From contig OX387205.1 in assembly GCA_947561715.1 (NCBI GenBank), forward strand, positions 5,399,001 through 5,463,000: DNA of 64,000 bases, in the 5' to 3' direction. The position numbers and the translations under genes were made by a program. The notes beneath the pieces were generated by a model that searched no databases, had not been told where the DNA came from, and saw nothing but the letters and a program-made list of their open reading frames with translations. This stretch comes from Ascidia mentula (taxonomy: Eukaryota > Chordata > Ascidiacea > Phlebobranchia > Ascidiidae). This document shows, in pieces, positions 24,157-35,803 of the stretch (position 1 is the stretch's first letter; each line of letters starts with the position of its first letter).

Positions 24157-27099
24157 CTCTTTTTTTTAATGGACCGCATATCTGGGCGTAATTTTCTTGT
24201 CGACACGGGGGCAGAAATCAGCGTTTTTCCACCGACTCGCTTTGAGCGCCACACAAACAGGCCCGGAAAAACCCTTGTGGCTGCGAACGGCAGCAGTATT
24301 CGGACGTACGGCTCACGTCTGATCTCGCTTCATTTGCCCGCTGGGAAGTTTAAATGGAATTTTGTTTTGGCGGATGTCTCCAGGCCACTGCTCGGCGCCG
24401 ACTTCTTGAGAGCACATTCTTTGTTAGTTGATCTTCAACGACAGCGTTTGGTCAGCGCACAAACGTTTGCAAGTTTTCCTATTCAAAAAGCCGGATCTTT
24501 CTTTCAACGCATAAATGTTCTCACCTCAGACAAGTGTGATTACGCGCGTTTGCTGGCCGCATTTCCCGCAGTTACAGCGCCTCACTTCTCTGAATTGCTC
24601 CCCAGGCACGGAGTGCAGCATTTCATAACAACAAGTGGACCTCCAGTTCACGCGCGTGCTCGGCGCCTTCCTCCTGAGAAACTCACTTTGGCAAGAAATG
24701 AGTTCGCCAATATGTTAAAAATGGGGATTGTCAGACTCTTGTCCAGCCCCTGGGCTTCGCCGCTACACATGGTTCCAAAATCTACAAGCGGTTGGAGGCC
24801 GTGTGGAGATTACAGGCGATTAAATGCTGCTACTCTGCCAGATCGTTATTCTATTCCTCACATTCAGGACTTTTCAGCAAGTTTGGCAGGATCTACCATT
24901 TTTTCCAAAATCGACCTTGTGCGTGGCTACCACCAAGTTTCAGTTACCCCCGCGGATGTTGCCAAAACGGCGGTAATTACACCTTTCGGTCTTTTTGAAT
25001 TTCTGCGCATGCCATTTGGGTTAAAAAATGCCGCCCAAACATTTCAACGTTTAATGGACACAGTTTGCCAGTCTCTTGATTTTGTATTTGTGTACCTAGA
25101 TGACATCTTAGTAGCAAGCAAAACACCTGCTGATCACTACAACCATTTAAAACGACTTTTTACACGGTTGGCAGATCATGGTCTGGTCATCAACGTAGCC
25201 AAATGCCAGTTTGGCGTCGACCAAATTGATTTCCTCGGTCACAGAGTAAATATGCATGGTGCGTGTCCGTTGCCTCACAAAGTGAAAGCAATCCAGCAGT
25301 TTCCTCGTCCTACAACCATCAAGGGCCTTCAGGAATTCGCGGGTATGATAAATTTCTACCACAGGTTCATACCAAACGCAGCACGAATCATGTCCCCAAT
25401 CTATGAGGCGTTTTCGGGCAAAGCAACACAATTCGTCTGGAGCAATCGCCTGACTTCAGCATTTGAAAATGCGAAGGCAGCACTTGTGCGCGCGACGCTT
25501 TTACACCACCCTCTGCCTCAAGCGCCAACTGCCCTCACTACTGACGCGTCACAAACATCGGTTGGAGCAGTGTTGCAGCAATTCATTGATGGTGTCTGGC
25601 GACCGTTAGCATTTTTCAGTAAACGTCTTCGACCACCAGAAGTAAAGTATAGTGCATTTGACAGAGAACTTCTCGCTTTGCATTTGTCCATCAGACATTT
25701 TCGCTACTTTCTGGAAGGTCGCTGTTTTGCGGCTTACACTGACCACAAACCGTTGATTTTTGCCTTCACCAAAGTTTCCCAACCTTGGTCTGCGCGACAA
25801 CAACGTCACTTGACCGCCATTTCCGAGTTCACTACCGATGTGCGATACATCAAAGGAAAGCAAAATCAGGTCGCAGATGCTCTATCCCGCGCCTCCATCG
25901 ACTCCATTGAATTTCCTTTGGATTTGGATTACTCCGCTTTAGCAACCGCTCAGCTTGATCCGGAAGTTCAAGCATACCGCACGGCTGTGACCAATCTCAA
26001 GTTGCAAGACATACAGTATGGTATTTCCGACAACACCATACTCTGTGATGTCTCTAAACACGTCCCACGCCCCATTGTACCCAAGTCTTGGCAGCGTAAA
26101 ATTTTTGAAATTGTGCATGGTTTGTCGCACCCATCTATTCGAGCCACCCGCCAGCTAATTGCTTCCAAATTCGTGTGGCATGGGATGAAACAACAGGTTG
26201 GACTATGGACACGGAACTGCATGCAATGTCAAAAATCGAAAATCCAACAACATGTACGTTCACCGCTCGAAAACTACCCGCCTCCACGGGCTCGTTTTGC
26301 TCATGTTAATGTGGACATAGTCGGTCCACTTCCGTCTTCACAGGGCAATACCTATTTGTTTACAATGGTCGACCGCTTTACGAGATGGCCAGAAGCTGTG
26401 CCTCTTCCTGATGCTACCACGCCAACGTGTGCTAGGGCATTTGTTTACCACTGGGTGTCGCGTTTTGGTGTACATTTGGACATTTCCTTCGACCGTGGTC
26501 CACAATTCACGTCTGATTTATGGACATCTTTCAATAGGTTTCTTGGTGTAAAGCTTCATCGCACGACGGCTTATCATGCCCAATCAAATGGTCTGGTCGA
26601 ACGTTTCCATCGCCACTTGAAGAGTGCCCTTATGGCTCGGCTCACCGACAGCAATTGGATGGACGCGCTGCCCTGGGTTATGCTTGGAATCCGCACCGCT
26701 CCAAAAGAAGATCTCGGAACATCGTCTGCCGAGCTCGTTTACGGTTCACCGTTGACTGTACCTGGCGATTTCATTGGTTCAACACCCACTGAACCATCCC
26801 CGCGTCAACTTTTGCCCGCTTTGCGGTCGGCTGTTGGCAGGTTCCTGCCGACACCAATGTCGCGTCACTCACATCCGCATGAAAATGTTCCAAAGTCATT
26901 GGACACTAGCGCTTATGTATTCTTGCGCACAGACAAACATCGCCCGCCTTTGACACCTCCGTATGAAGGGCCATACCGGGTCATAGCAAGAACACACAAA
27001 AGTTTCACGCTGGACTTCGGTGGACGCCAACAGACAGTTTCTGTTGACCGTTTGAAACCTGCCCACGTCGACCTGACACAATCGGTCCAAACGGCTTAA
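24107..27099 (+). CDS. pol: Pol polyprotein: protease, RT, RNase H, integrase
   Basis: The open frame runs from about 24,076 (no ATG needed) to 27,099; translation is expected to enter at the frameshift site near 24,106. Numbering residues from 24,076: protease DTG at 43-45, reverse transcriptase with YLDD at 340-343, and RNase H with the first Asp at 490. The integrase zinc site has H681, H685, C715 and C718; the DD35E core is D747, D806 and E842 with exactly 35 residues between the last two. A GPY/F-like chromodomain-less C-terminus ([10 protein letters not shown]) ends the protein. There are no internal stops. It makes and inserts the cDNA copy of the element. Family known; activity inferred from intact motifs. 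Confidence 0.95.
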
Positions 27100-27250
27100 C
27101 CACCGCGTCGAGGAAGGCCTTGCAAACAGGGTCGAGTTCCATCCAACGGGCAACCAACATTATCACCCGACTCTATTCAACGCACGCGCTCTGGTCGCAT
27201 TACTCGCCCTCCTGCCAGTTTTTGTTTGTAAATTTTGTTGTCCGCTTCTG

Positions 27251-27261
27251 GCGGGGGGTTA
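27251..27261 (+). other. Polypurine tract
   Basis: GCGGGGGGTTA lies immediately before the 3' LTR, where plus-strand DNA synthesis is primed. The purine run is short but correctly placed. Confidence 0.6.
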
Positions 27262-27396
27262 TGTAGCGCGCACATTACCGCATTTTAGCGAAGCGGATTA
27301 ATTGCCTTTTTCGCCGCGTTTCTCTTTTGCCGCTGTTGCGTTGACTCGTTGAGTCATTCTTAACTTTGCAACGGAATAAAGCTGTGTAACGCTTTA
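27262..27396 (+). repeat. 3' LTR of Ty3/Gypsy element
   Basis: A 135-bp copy of the 5' LTR with about five or six differences, followed by the AGAT target duplication and then TCTGTTATGC, which continues the interrupted upstream module. Confidence 0.95.
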
Positions 27397-27849
27397 AGAT
27401 TCTGTTATGCATTTGCCGACTGTGCCAACAATGCTGGGTATATCAGATACCTTAGGGTCGGGAAACTTTCAAGTGTAAAGTTCTTTTGTGCGGGACTTTT
27501 TGTTTAATTGTGGAAAAGGAAAATATCGCCTCCGATGAAGATGATGATTAAAATAACGTGGAAGATTTCGCTAAAAAAACAAAATCATCGCTAAAAAAGC
27601 AACATAGTTTAAACAAAAATAAGGAAAAATACACAGACTTTTTGATACTGACGATGCCAATAAAGTCAAAGATATATTTTAGCGATAACAAAACCTTGTT
27701 AACGGCAAAAGACACTGGGTTATAAGCTTAATATAAACAGCAACAACTTTTACACATTGTCCAAATGCACATGTTTAAAAATCCAATTACATGCTTAACG
27801 TTTTTGGTTTGTTTATCTTTTGTGAAACACTGAATATCTTTTGTAGCAG

Positions 27850-28448
27850 CTTTGACAAACAACAACAGTTCGTCTCGTCGGTTGTTACCGGGGCAGTGAT
27901 CGGAATATTCATGTTCATAATCATCTGTGTTGTTGTTGTTTTCCTATGGTGGAAAAAACACAACAGGTGAATAAACGCTCGTGATTTAATTTAAACGTGA
28001 ATTTGGAGCGTTTAAAACTATCTGTGCATTTAAATTTGTTTACAGAAGCAACCAAGAAACCAGTGATGAGCAGGCAGATGACAAACAAGCTGGTGGTATG
28101 GAAGCAAATATTATAAAATATTCCTTAGACAATTATTTTCCTTCTGTTCCATACAGAGATACTTTGTGGGATAATTGCGTCTAAGGTTCCTCAACTTTCA
28201 ACTCGACAACAATATAGAAATATATTGGATTCATTCTCAAACGATTTACAACCTATGTTGTTCAAGCAGAAGAAGCCAATGGTGACCCCAATGAACCGAC
28301 TTACGCCACCGCTAAACCACGAAAGAATAGAAACCAACCCGACTCTATGGCGCCACCACACGACAAAGTTTACAGTCGCGTGGGAGAGGAACGACGTGAG
28401 AATGATGATAACGATACTCTGCACTGCTCTGGATCGATTGAAACGTGA
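27850..28448 (+). pseudogene. CTLR class III remnant: transmembrane and tail exons
   Basis: Exons 4 to 6 of a class III receptor are present: 27,850-27,966, 28,046-28,095 and 28,267-28,448. Exon 4 is 117 bp instead of 112 because of a 5-bp insertion (TCTCG near 27,877), which shifts the frame before the membrane segment. Exons 5 and 6 are intact, with YATAKPRK and VYSRV motifs. No lectin or stalk exon exists upstream. The presumed promoter module is split by the LTR element at 23.3-27.4 kb. About 300 bp of its 3' flank matches the flank of the minus-strand class III gene. Confidence 0.75.
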
Positions 28449-29092
28449 CCAGATGTAACTTATTGTAATATTTACAACTTCAAGTGAAATGTTTAAGTTG
28501 ATTCAACAAGCTTTCATCGCCACTGTAGGCGGACATCACAACCATGATACATAGAAATACAATGCGAAATATTTTCTAATTTAAGATCTCAGCAATACCA
28601 ATGTAGTAAAACGTGCTAGGAGTTTACTGTGGGTTTACCCACGTGCTTTTTGTTGTGTGTGTTTTATTGAATGTCGTATTCAAATTATCTGATACGCCTG
28701 ATGATTTCGACACTAATATTTTTATGATCAAACCAAACAAAACTACATAACATGAAAGCCAGAAAACAACATCAGTCTGGTTCCATAGAGATCGTCACTA
28801 TAAGACAGCAGATGTGTGGGGACATGAGTCGTTGTGAAAATAAACTCCCACGTTTAACAAACATTGATCCACATCCGTGTATTGTGTGGTTGTGTCTGAT
28901 GGGAAGGTTGGTAACACAATGATAAACAAGGTTTGAATTTTACGATGCAGGATACAGAAGTTATAAAGAAAAACGCAGTGAACTAATACAGTGTAAACTT
29001 ACGTTTCCTGGGAACGAAACAAGGCACAGGTTTTTCCAACAATGAATCTCATTTATTCAACGTTTATTTTCACACCTATTCAGACCGAGGTC
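28449..29092. other. Class III 3' flank and class I upstream region
   Basis: 28,449-28,740 matches, in reverse, the region 37,350-37,676 after the minus-strand class III gene, so it was copied with that gene type. The stretch near 28,845 (AACTCCCACG, then CCACATCCGTG) resembles the shared upstream module of the cluster. No other gene was seen. Confidence 0.5.
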
Positions 29093-30775
29093 ATGGAGTT
29101 TCAAGTCGTTTTAAGTTTACTTTTGTTTCCTTGTTGTTTCGCACAAACTTGGCACGAATTCGACGAAGTGAAGCATTATTTGATCGGACCTCGAGTTAAC
29201 TCATACACAGAAGCTGAAACAGCATGCAGTGGAAAGGGAGGAGGTCTCGCCGATGTAAAAACAACAGATATATTTAACTTTCTGGTGGGAAAGATTGGAA
29301 CAGTATCAGGTGAGTGCAGTGAGAATGGGCAACAATCACATGTGTGTGAATCTAACACTTTTTTGGTAATTTTATTCAAGCGAACCCAGTATTGAATCAC
29401 CTTCCACCTCCAAATGACGTAGAATAAAAGCCAGTAATGAAGTCGAGATTATTAAAATTTGGATTGAATGCAGAGGGGGAGCCTTTAACTACGAAAAACA
29501 TCAATGCTGATTACAAAGTTAGAGCAAATTGAATTAATTTTTTCTGATGGTGGTTTTTGTGTACGTTTTACAGCCTCCCCATATTCAGTCTACATCGGAG
29601 CAAAACGAGATGCAGGAACAAACAACTATAAGTGGACGGATGGAAAAGATGTTGACAATGGACAGTGGGTAACAGGGGAACCGATCGCAACAGGATCCAA
29701 GTATTGTGTGATAATGAGTTCATTAACTTCACTTGATTCAACATACAAGTGGAGAAGTACGGAATGCAATGTTACTTCGGGATATATTTGTCAACGTATC
29801 GTAAAAGGTAAGTTGGCGTCGAGGCTGCTTTAAAACGTAATCATATAACAACTGTGGGGCTAAAGATATATTTTATTTTGTATCAAAATGTAACAACAAT
29901 AATAATAATCGGTCTATTCCGTATGTTTAAGCTTCATCAATTTCTACATCGCCTTCAACCACAAGCACAACAACAACCACTCATTTTCCAACCACAACCA
30001 GTTCCACACAAACCACCATCACAATGGAACCAACCACCAGAGAATCTGAACCAACCACTTTTACCACCAATTACATACGTGAGCAAATCGCATTCTTTGT
30101 GAAATATTTGCATCACTTTTAAAGTTGATCCTTTGTTCAACAGCAATCTACAATCGTTCATCGGACGAAATCAACAACATTTTAAGGATATTTACTGTAT
30201 TAGTCGTACTTGTGGTCATCGTCATCGTATTGAATATCGCCTCTATGATTTTCCTCTACAACCGGACAAAACACCAGTAAGCAGCCACATAAAACCTGCT
30301 TATATCGACAAAATTGTTTGAGTATAAACATTACCACAAACATTTCGACGAAGTTTCAACGATAAAAAGGCAAAAACGTTGTTCCTTTACCTTGTGATTG
30401 CTGGTTTTCAGTGATGAAAATAACGTTTATTATAGAAAGGTTAAAACTTATTGTTCACATTCGCAGAGCTGGTCACCATGGGATAGGGACCAAACCTATT
30501 GGTAAGTGAGGATATTTTGTTGGGAAACTAACATAAAAACCCCAGGTTATATCGCATGGTTTAAAATGAATGTTACAGAGGATGGAGATGAAACGTACAT
30601 AGTTCCACAAACCATTCCATCAACCAACCAACACCGACCTATAAACAACCAACACAAACCACCCAAAAACACCAAACATGACTATGACGTCATAAAGCAA
30701 AATGAATACGTAAACAAGAATGTGGGAAACACTTCCATGACTGGGGGTGAAAGTTCGTACATGAAAGTCGAATAA
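29093..30775 (+). CDS. C-type lectin-like receptor, class I (ITIM-like) tail
   Basis: Six exons with matching phases: 29,093-29,309, 29,574-29,807, 29,932-30,078, 30,144-30,276, 30,467-30,501 and 30,546-30,775 (996 nt, 331 residues). I prefer the ATG at 29,093 over 29,042 because it gives a compact signal peptide (MEFQVVLSLLLFPCCFAQ). The lectin domain (about 19-150) has the four Cys, a YIGAKR block and EPI in place of EPN. A Thr-rich, probably O-glycosylated stalk (151-199) leads to a membrane segment at about 212-236. The tail carries YIVP, YDVI, YVNK (a YxN GRB2-type site) and, near the end, SSYMKV, which fits the ITIM pattern. Exon 5 is 9 bp shorter than in the 15.9-kb copy, in frame. This is the only intact class I gene in the window. 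Ligand and cell type are unknown. Confidence 0.85.
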
Positions 30776-32865
30776 TTTGTTGCCATTCTTTTAATCAATG
30801 GTGGTTGAACTAAATTATATTAAAACTGTAGGCATCCTGCTTATTTATAAATAAATTTGCAAAATTAACAATCTTCGAATGTCCAAACTGCAACACGGCT
30901 TAAAATACACGGGTGAAGAACGCAAGGCGTGTTGAGACAGGGTTTGCAAAGATATAAGTTGGATGAAATCTTCACATACAAACATTTGTTGTCCTTTGCA
31001 TAATTCTGTGTGTTAGTGAAGTGTTGAATAAACAACGGCCCCGACGTTTTCTCTTAATCTCATTGCTCCTTGTTCGTGTTTCTAGTGTTTCAGTAAGTTG
31101 GTTGTCCACGTATCTCTATGTCGCTTTGTAACATCAGGAAATATAAATTATCGTACGAGGTTGGGGATTTGTAATACCATTATCTTGAAGTGTTGTGATT
31201 ACGAGGTCGGGTGAAAATCGTTTAACGTGATACAATGGTGAGCTTGATCCAACAAGCACAAAAAAGATAACCCAGTAAATCAAAGCAACCAGTTGAGCGA
31301 CGGTTCCTTTAATTTCGTATCTGGACGTGGGAGGTGGATATTATTTCCCCATACTAAATCGTGTGTTGTCTAAATAAAAGCGCACATAAGTATAAGAAAT
31401 GGTTTTCATGTCTCAAGTGTGAAGGCGTCTTTGTGTTCCCAAGATAGAACTCCCACACACCGATTCATATCCGTACATATAACCATGCAAGTTGGTATGT
31501 ATAATATGCGGTTCTGCAAGGAAACAAAAGTAATAATGGAACAAACAATATATTTGCCCGAGCCTTCTTAATTTAGTGTTTTTTTACATTTTGTCATAAT
31601 TCCTTTATATGACGTCATAACCTATGTAAATGACGTCACACCTTTATTCAACAACTTTTAGTAGGTCGATCGTTTTCACCGCTGACGCGCAGTTGAAATG
31701 TCAGAAGTTCCCCAAATAAGCAGACTTTTTAAACATAAAGGATAGAAAATGCGCATGTGACTTACAACAGTTACAACAGTTTTCCTGCAGCTAAATTACA
31801 TTTGTCGAGATCAGTGTTTCCAAACTGTTTTGTCTGCGGAACACAATAACGTTATTTAAGTTGACAGGAAACAAATTGAGAAACACCAAATACGTCAGAA
31901 CCGTCAAATATTAATTTCGGTTTTAAAAATTTAAGAAAGTCACAAGAAAAACATTTACGAGGAACCTGAAGCCATTCGAGAAGTCATTCGTATTTCAGGC
32001 ACCACATCTTCATGTATGGTCGCTACAACCTGTGAGAATTAGTTCGATGACAATACTACGTCATTGGAATCCCCACACGTTTTACAATTTACTCATTTCC
32101 GTGCAGAGAAAGAAGGTTTGTTTCTGCGTCAGAGGCGATGTTGTGATTCCTTCAGTCAGCATTCACCAGTTCAGGAAGTATTGCGGTTGCTTCAGTGTTC
32201 ACCTCAGCGCAAAAACAGCCACGTTTTGCTGCCTAATTATGTTTTACAACGGTAGTTACTGAATACATTATGGTGAATGAGCAATAAGTTAATTAAAGTG
32301 GACAAACCAACAGGTTTTTGGGCAACAAACGAACAACAGCCAGTTTGAATCGCGTGTGAGCAATATTGTACAGCTACGTACGTGTATTGTTTGGATGTTT
32401 CTTATCTTTGTTGATTGTGAATTATTTCCTTGAAAAAATATCGCACTTCTATGCTCGGCATTCTGGCCTGAACATCGCATTGTCACCAACGCCCATGTTA
32501 TTTTGTTCCGCGTCACCACCAACCAAACCTGGTGCAAGTTGCACTCCCTCAGCCTCACACAGAATCTGAAACAAATCTTGTATCCAAAATATCTAATTAA
32601 TTTCAAATCAGGAGATATTTCCAGGTGTTAAGACAACACATGAGAGTTCTGATTATGATGTTTCACTTCCTGTTGTTGCTGCTTAAACTTGGGTTAAGTT
32701 GGATGGCCAAAGGGATAAATTATTCGAACCTCATTCATACTTAACCAACATAAGGGCAATACTTATAATGGTTTAAAAATGGGATTAGTTGTAGAGCCAA
32801 CGCTCAAATAAAACTCCGTATTACATTTTCAGATCATGTAGCCACCACAGCAGTTATGTATGAGC
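30776..32865. other. Intergenic, CTLR flank repeats
   Basis: Class I 3' flank (TTTATAAATAAATTTG near 30,842 may be a poly(A) signal), followed by intergenic modules shared with 18.5-19.8 kb, including two TGACGTCA palindromes at 31,610-31,617 and 31,631-31,638. A copy of the upstream module lies near 32,044-32,105. No coding exon is supported between 32,110 and 32,865. Confidence 0.5.
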
Positions 32866-32869
32866 CTTG

Positions 32870-32930
32870 TGATGACAACACTACGTGATTAGAATTCCCA
32901 CACAATTTACTCATATCCGTACAAAGAAAG
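32870..32930 (+). promoter_or_regulatory. Shared CTLR upstream module
   Basis: GATGACAACACTACGTGATT, then GAATTCCCACAC, then TCATATCCGTACAAAG. This is the closest match to the block at 15,286 and lies about 360 bp before the ATG at 33,281. Confidence 0.4.
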
Positions 32931-33280
32931 CTTAGGGATGCGTTCATTTTTTGCACATCTAGTAATGGTCAGAGATAACGCATTGATGCAACAACTGTAG
33001 CAGCTTTTTAGATAGTTTAGTACTTCAGTCTGATCAACAACATTATAATTCTTATCTTTTTTTCGTTGCAAAGTTCGTTTTAATTCTAACATAAGATAAT
33101 ACTTTAACTGGTAAGAATACATTGTCAAGATCGTCAAAAGAAAAATCCAGAATGGCAAGAAACAAATCAATGAAAGTTCGCCATCAATTTCTTTTTCTAT
33201 TTACACACGGACAATGAACAAAATTTATTGTTTAAAATTATTCTGAGATGGCTTCTAATTTCAGGTTTAAGTTTGATAAG

Positions 33281-35760
33281 ATGAAAATATTGACCATAAT
33301 ACTTGGGTTCATGTTTTCTGTTGTTTTTGGACAAACTTGGCACCAAGATGATGACTATCATGAATATTTGATCGGACCTCAAGTTAATTCATACCAAGAT
33401 GCTGAAACTGCATGCAGTTCGCATAATGCGGGTCTTGGCAATGCCTACAAAGCCTTCGTCGCCCAGCCTAAAACAACAGCTATATTTAACTTTCTGGTGG
33501 GAAAGATTGGAACAGTAACAGGTATTTGAAACGTAATGAAATTGTTTGTTGTCTGTGATATTGTAGCGAAAATAACATCAACAACGTCCCCAATGTTTGT
33601 GGCTCACGTTCTATGCTTAACTGCTTAAGGATTGCAAAGTAATTATTTCTGTATATTTTCACGTCCCATAACGCCCCGTATGGTACGTAAGGGTATAATG
33701 TAGGTTGTTAAAAAATGGCGACACTGGGTTTTATCATAATCGGAATCACATTAACATATTTCGCCCATTCAGTGGAACCAGTGACCGGTATAAGTCCTTA
33801 GAGCAGGTCCATGGCCCTTTCTCTATTGGGGATGCAGTGTTCGCATCATATTTGATTCTCTAGTCATTTAACAAAGCTACAAAAGTTTATTTGAGTCAAA
33901 CATCTGCTACAAGTTAAACTTAAAGAAAGTTTGCGTGTGCATCAACAAATTTTGCCCATTTTTCTGGTTGCCTGGACTACAGGTGGTTTAGATCTAAATT
34001 ATTTAATGTTTTGTTCGTAACTCTAAATTACACACTGTGTTCACAAATCAAAAAAAGGTTAAATAATTTTTTTGAAAGTATTTTTTGTTTTTGTGTTATT
34101 ATGCCTTACGTAAAATATCGGAAAATAACATGGAAATATGCAAATAAGGTATAAAGAATCTTCTGATGTTGCTTTTAGCCAAGCCAAACTCGTTCTACAT
34201 TGGAGCGAAACGAGCTGCAGGAACAAACATCTATAAGTGGACGGATGGATCAAATATTGACAATGGACAGTGGGCAACAGGGGAACCGATCGCAACAGGA
34301 GAAAAGTATTGTGTGATAATGGGTTCATTAACTTCAAGTGATCCAACTAACAAGTGGAGAAGTACGGAATGCAATGTTACTTCGAGATATATTTGTCAAC
34401 GAAAGCCGGAAGGTAAATCTCATAAAACGAACAAAAAAACCTAATTAAGATCTTCTTAGATGAAATCTTGGTTCGCATTATTTTTTCTGATCGAATCCCT
34501 CTTTAACTAGATCACGTTTTGTGTTTGTACTGTTTTCACGGTTTGAACAATTCCACTACAAACGCAAACTTCAGTGAAGGCCAAAAGCTGAGGAACGAAT
34601 AATTTTTAAAATATTCATAAAGATGTGTGCGTACACAATAATATTAATTACATCCCTTAAACCAGTGGTTCCAAACCTTTATTCCTAACCTTTATCATTA
34701 TCATCTTTTGTAGGCCATTCTTTCGCTTCGAGAAATATGTGAGACCACTATGGATGTGAAACTATGTAGATTTGCTTTTAAAGTAAACAACTTCTTGCAT
34801 TACCTCGGGATCTTAATGGCCACAGACTGTAGTACGCATCACTTAGGTTGACTAAAGACGTAATGTTTTTGTTTTCCAACCTGTTTCTGGTTGAAAAGGT
34901 CAGAACCTTTTCCGTTTAACAGTTATGAGAAAAAGAACAACCGTGTGAGTGCGTCATAAACACTTGTAACTAGAATGCGGGTAAAATTGTCATGCAATAA
35001 TGCGCATTGTGAGGTCTGAAGTCGTTGTAAATAATGTTAATTTAAATTGTTACTGACGCTGCCAGGCATATCTATTGCTGAATACTGCCCTTCTAGCAAA
35101 CTTGATTTTATTGACGTTTCTCAGCCTTTATGAAGGCTGCTGCATAACAGCCGAAACGTTGAGAAACGTCAATAAAATAAAGTTTGCCAGAAGGGCAGTA
35201 TTCAGCAATGTTAATTTAGTTGTGTAAGATTTAGGGGTGTGTTTGTTGTTTGTTGATTACGTGTTCAGCTGCGGCTGCGTTTCCCTGACTCCTGACTTCT
35301 CATTGGTAGCGAACCAGACTTTGGTTAGTTTGTTTATTTGTCTCCAGGATACGAACGAAATACTTGTGCAGGATAGCAGACGGCGATTCTACACAATTGC
35401 AAGCCAAAATGTATAATAATATTTCACCACAAAACTACCGATTATATACCACTAAAGGTATTCGATCGCGTGAGACCACGATACAATAATTACATCTTAC
35501 GAGCCATTCTCCTATGCCGTTCCAGGAACGGGAGTTATCTCCTAGCGTAAAAAAACTGGAAGTCACTCCATTACCTCATGAAAAGTTAATTTGAGCATTA
35601 CATCATAGCATAAAACGTTACAGTTGCTCGCGTACCAGAAACACTTCGAGCCTAAAGTTACTAAAATCAATAAAAACGCGAATCTAAAATGTTGTTTAGT
35701 TACAAACACAAAGAAAACCACAACTCAACATAGCTCCATGGCCACACCACCAAGCACAAT

Positions 35761-35803
<43 letters not shown>

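Larger units (their letters stand above)
23268..27396 (+). mobile_element. Complete Ty3/Gypsy LTR retrotransposon
   Basis: A 4,129-bp element with two 135-bp LTRs (23,268-23,402 and 27,262-27,396) that differ at only about five or six positions. It is flanked by the 4-bp target duplication AGAT (23,264-23,267 and 27,397-27,400). A primer-binding site lies directly after the 5' LTR and a G-rich purine tract directly before the 3' LTR. Gag and pol are both open and linked by a -1 frameshift signal. All catalytic motifs of protease, reverse transcriptase, RNase H and integrase are present, so the copy may be young. No envelope-like frame follows pol. Confidence 0.95.
23165..27590 (+). repeat. 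Class III upstream module, split by the LTR element
   Basis: The stretch 23,165-23,267 continues directly at 27,401-27,590. Uninterrupted versions are seen at 49,184-49,440, partly at 48,190-48,350, and reversed at 39,486-39,770, where the module lies just upstream of the class III gene. The uninterrupted sequence GCGATTATGAGATTCTGTTA at 48,284 shows the exact pre-insertion site. The module probably was the 5' region of the class III remnant at 27.85 kb. Confidence 0.7.
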
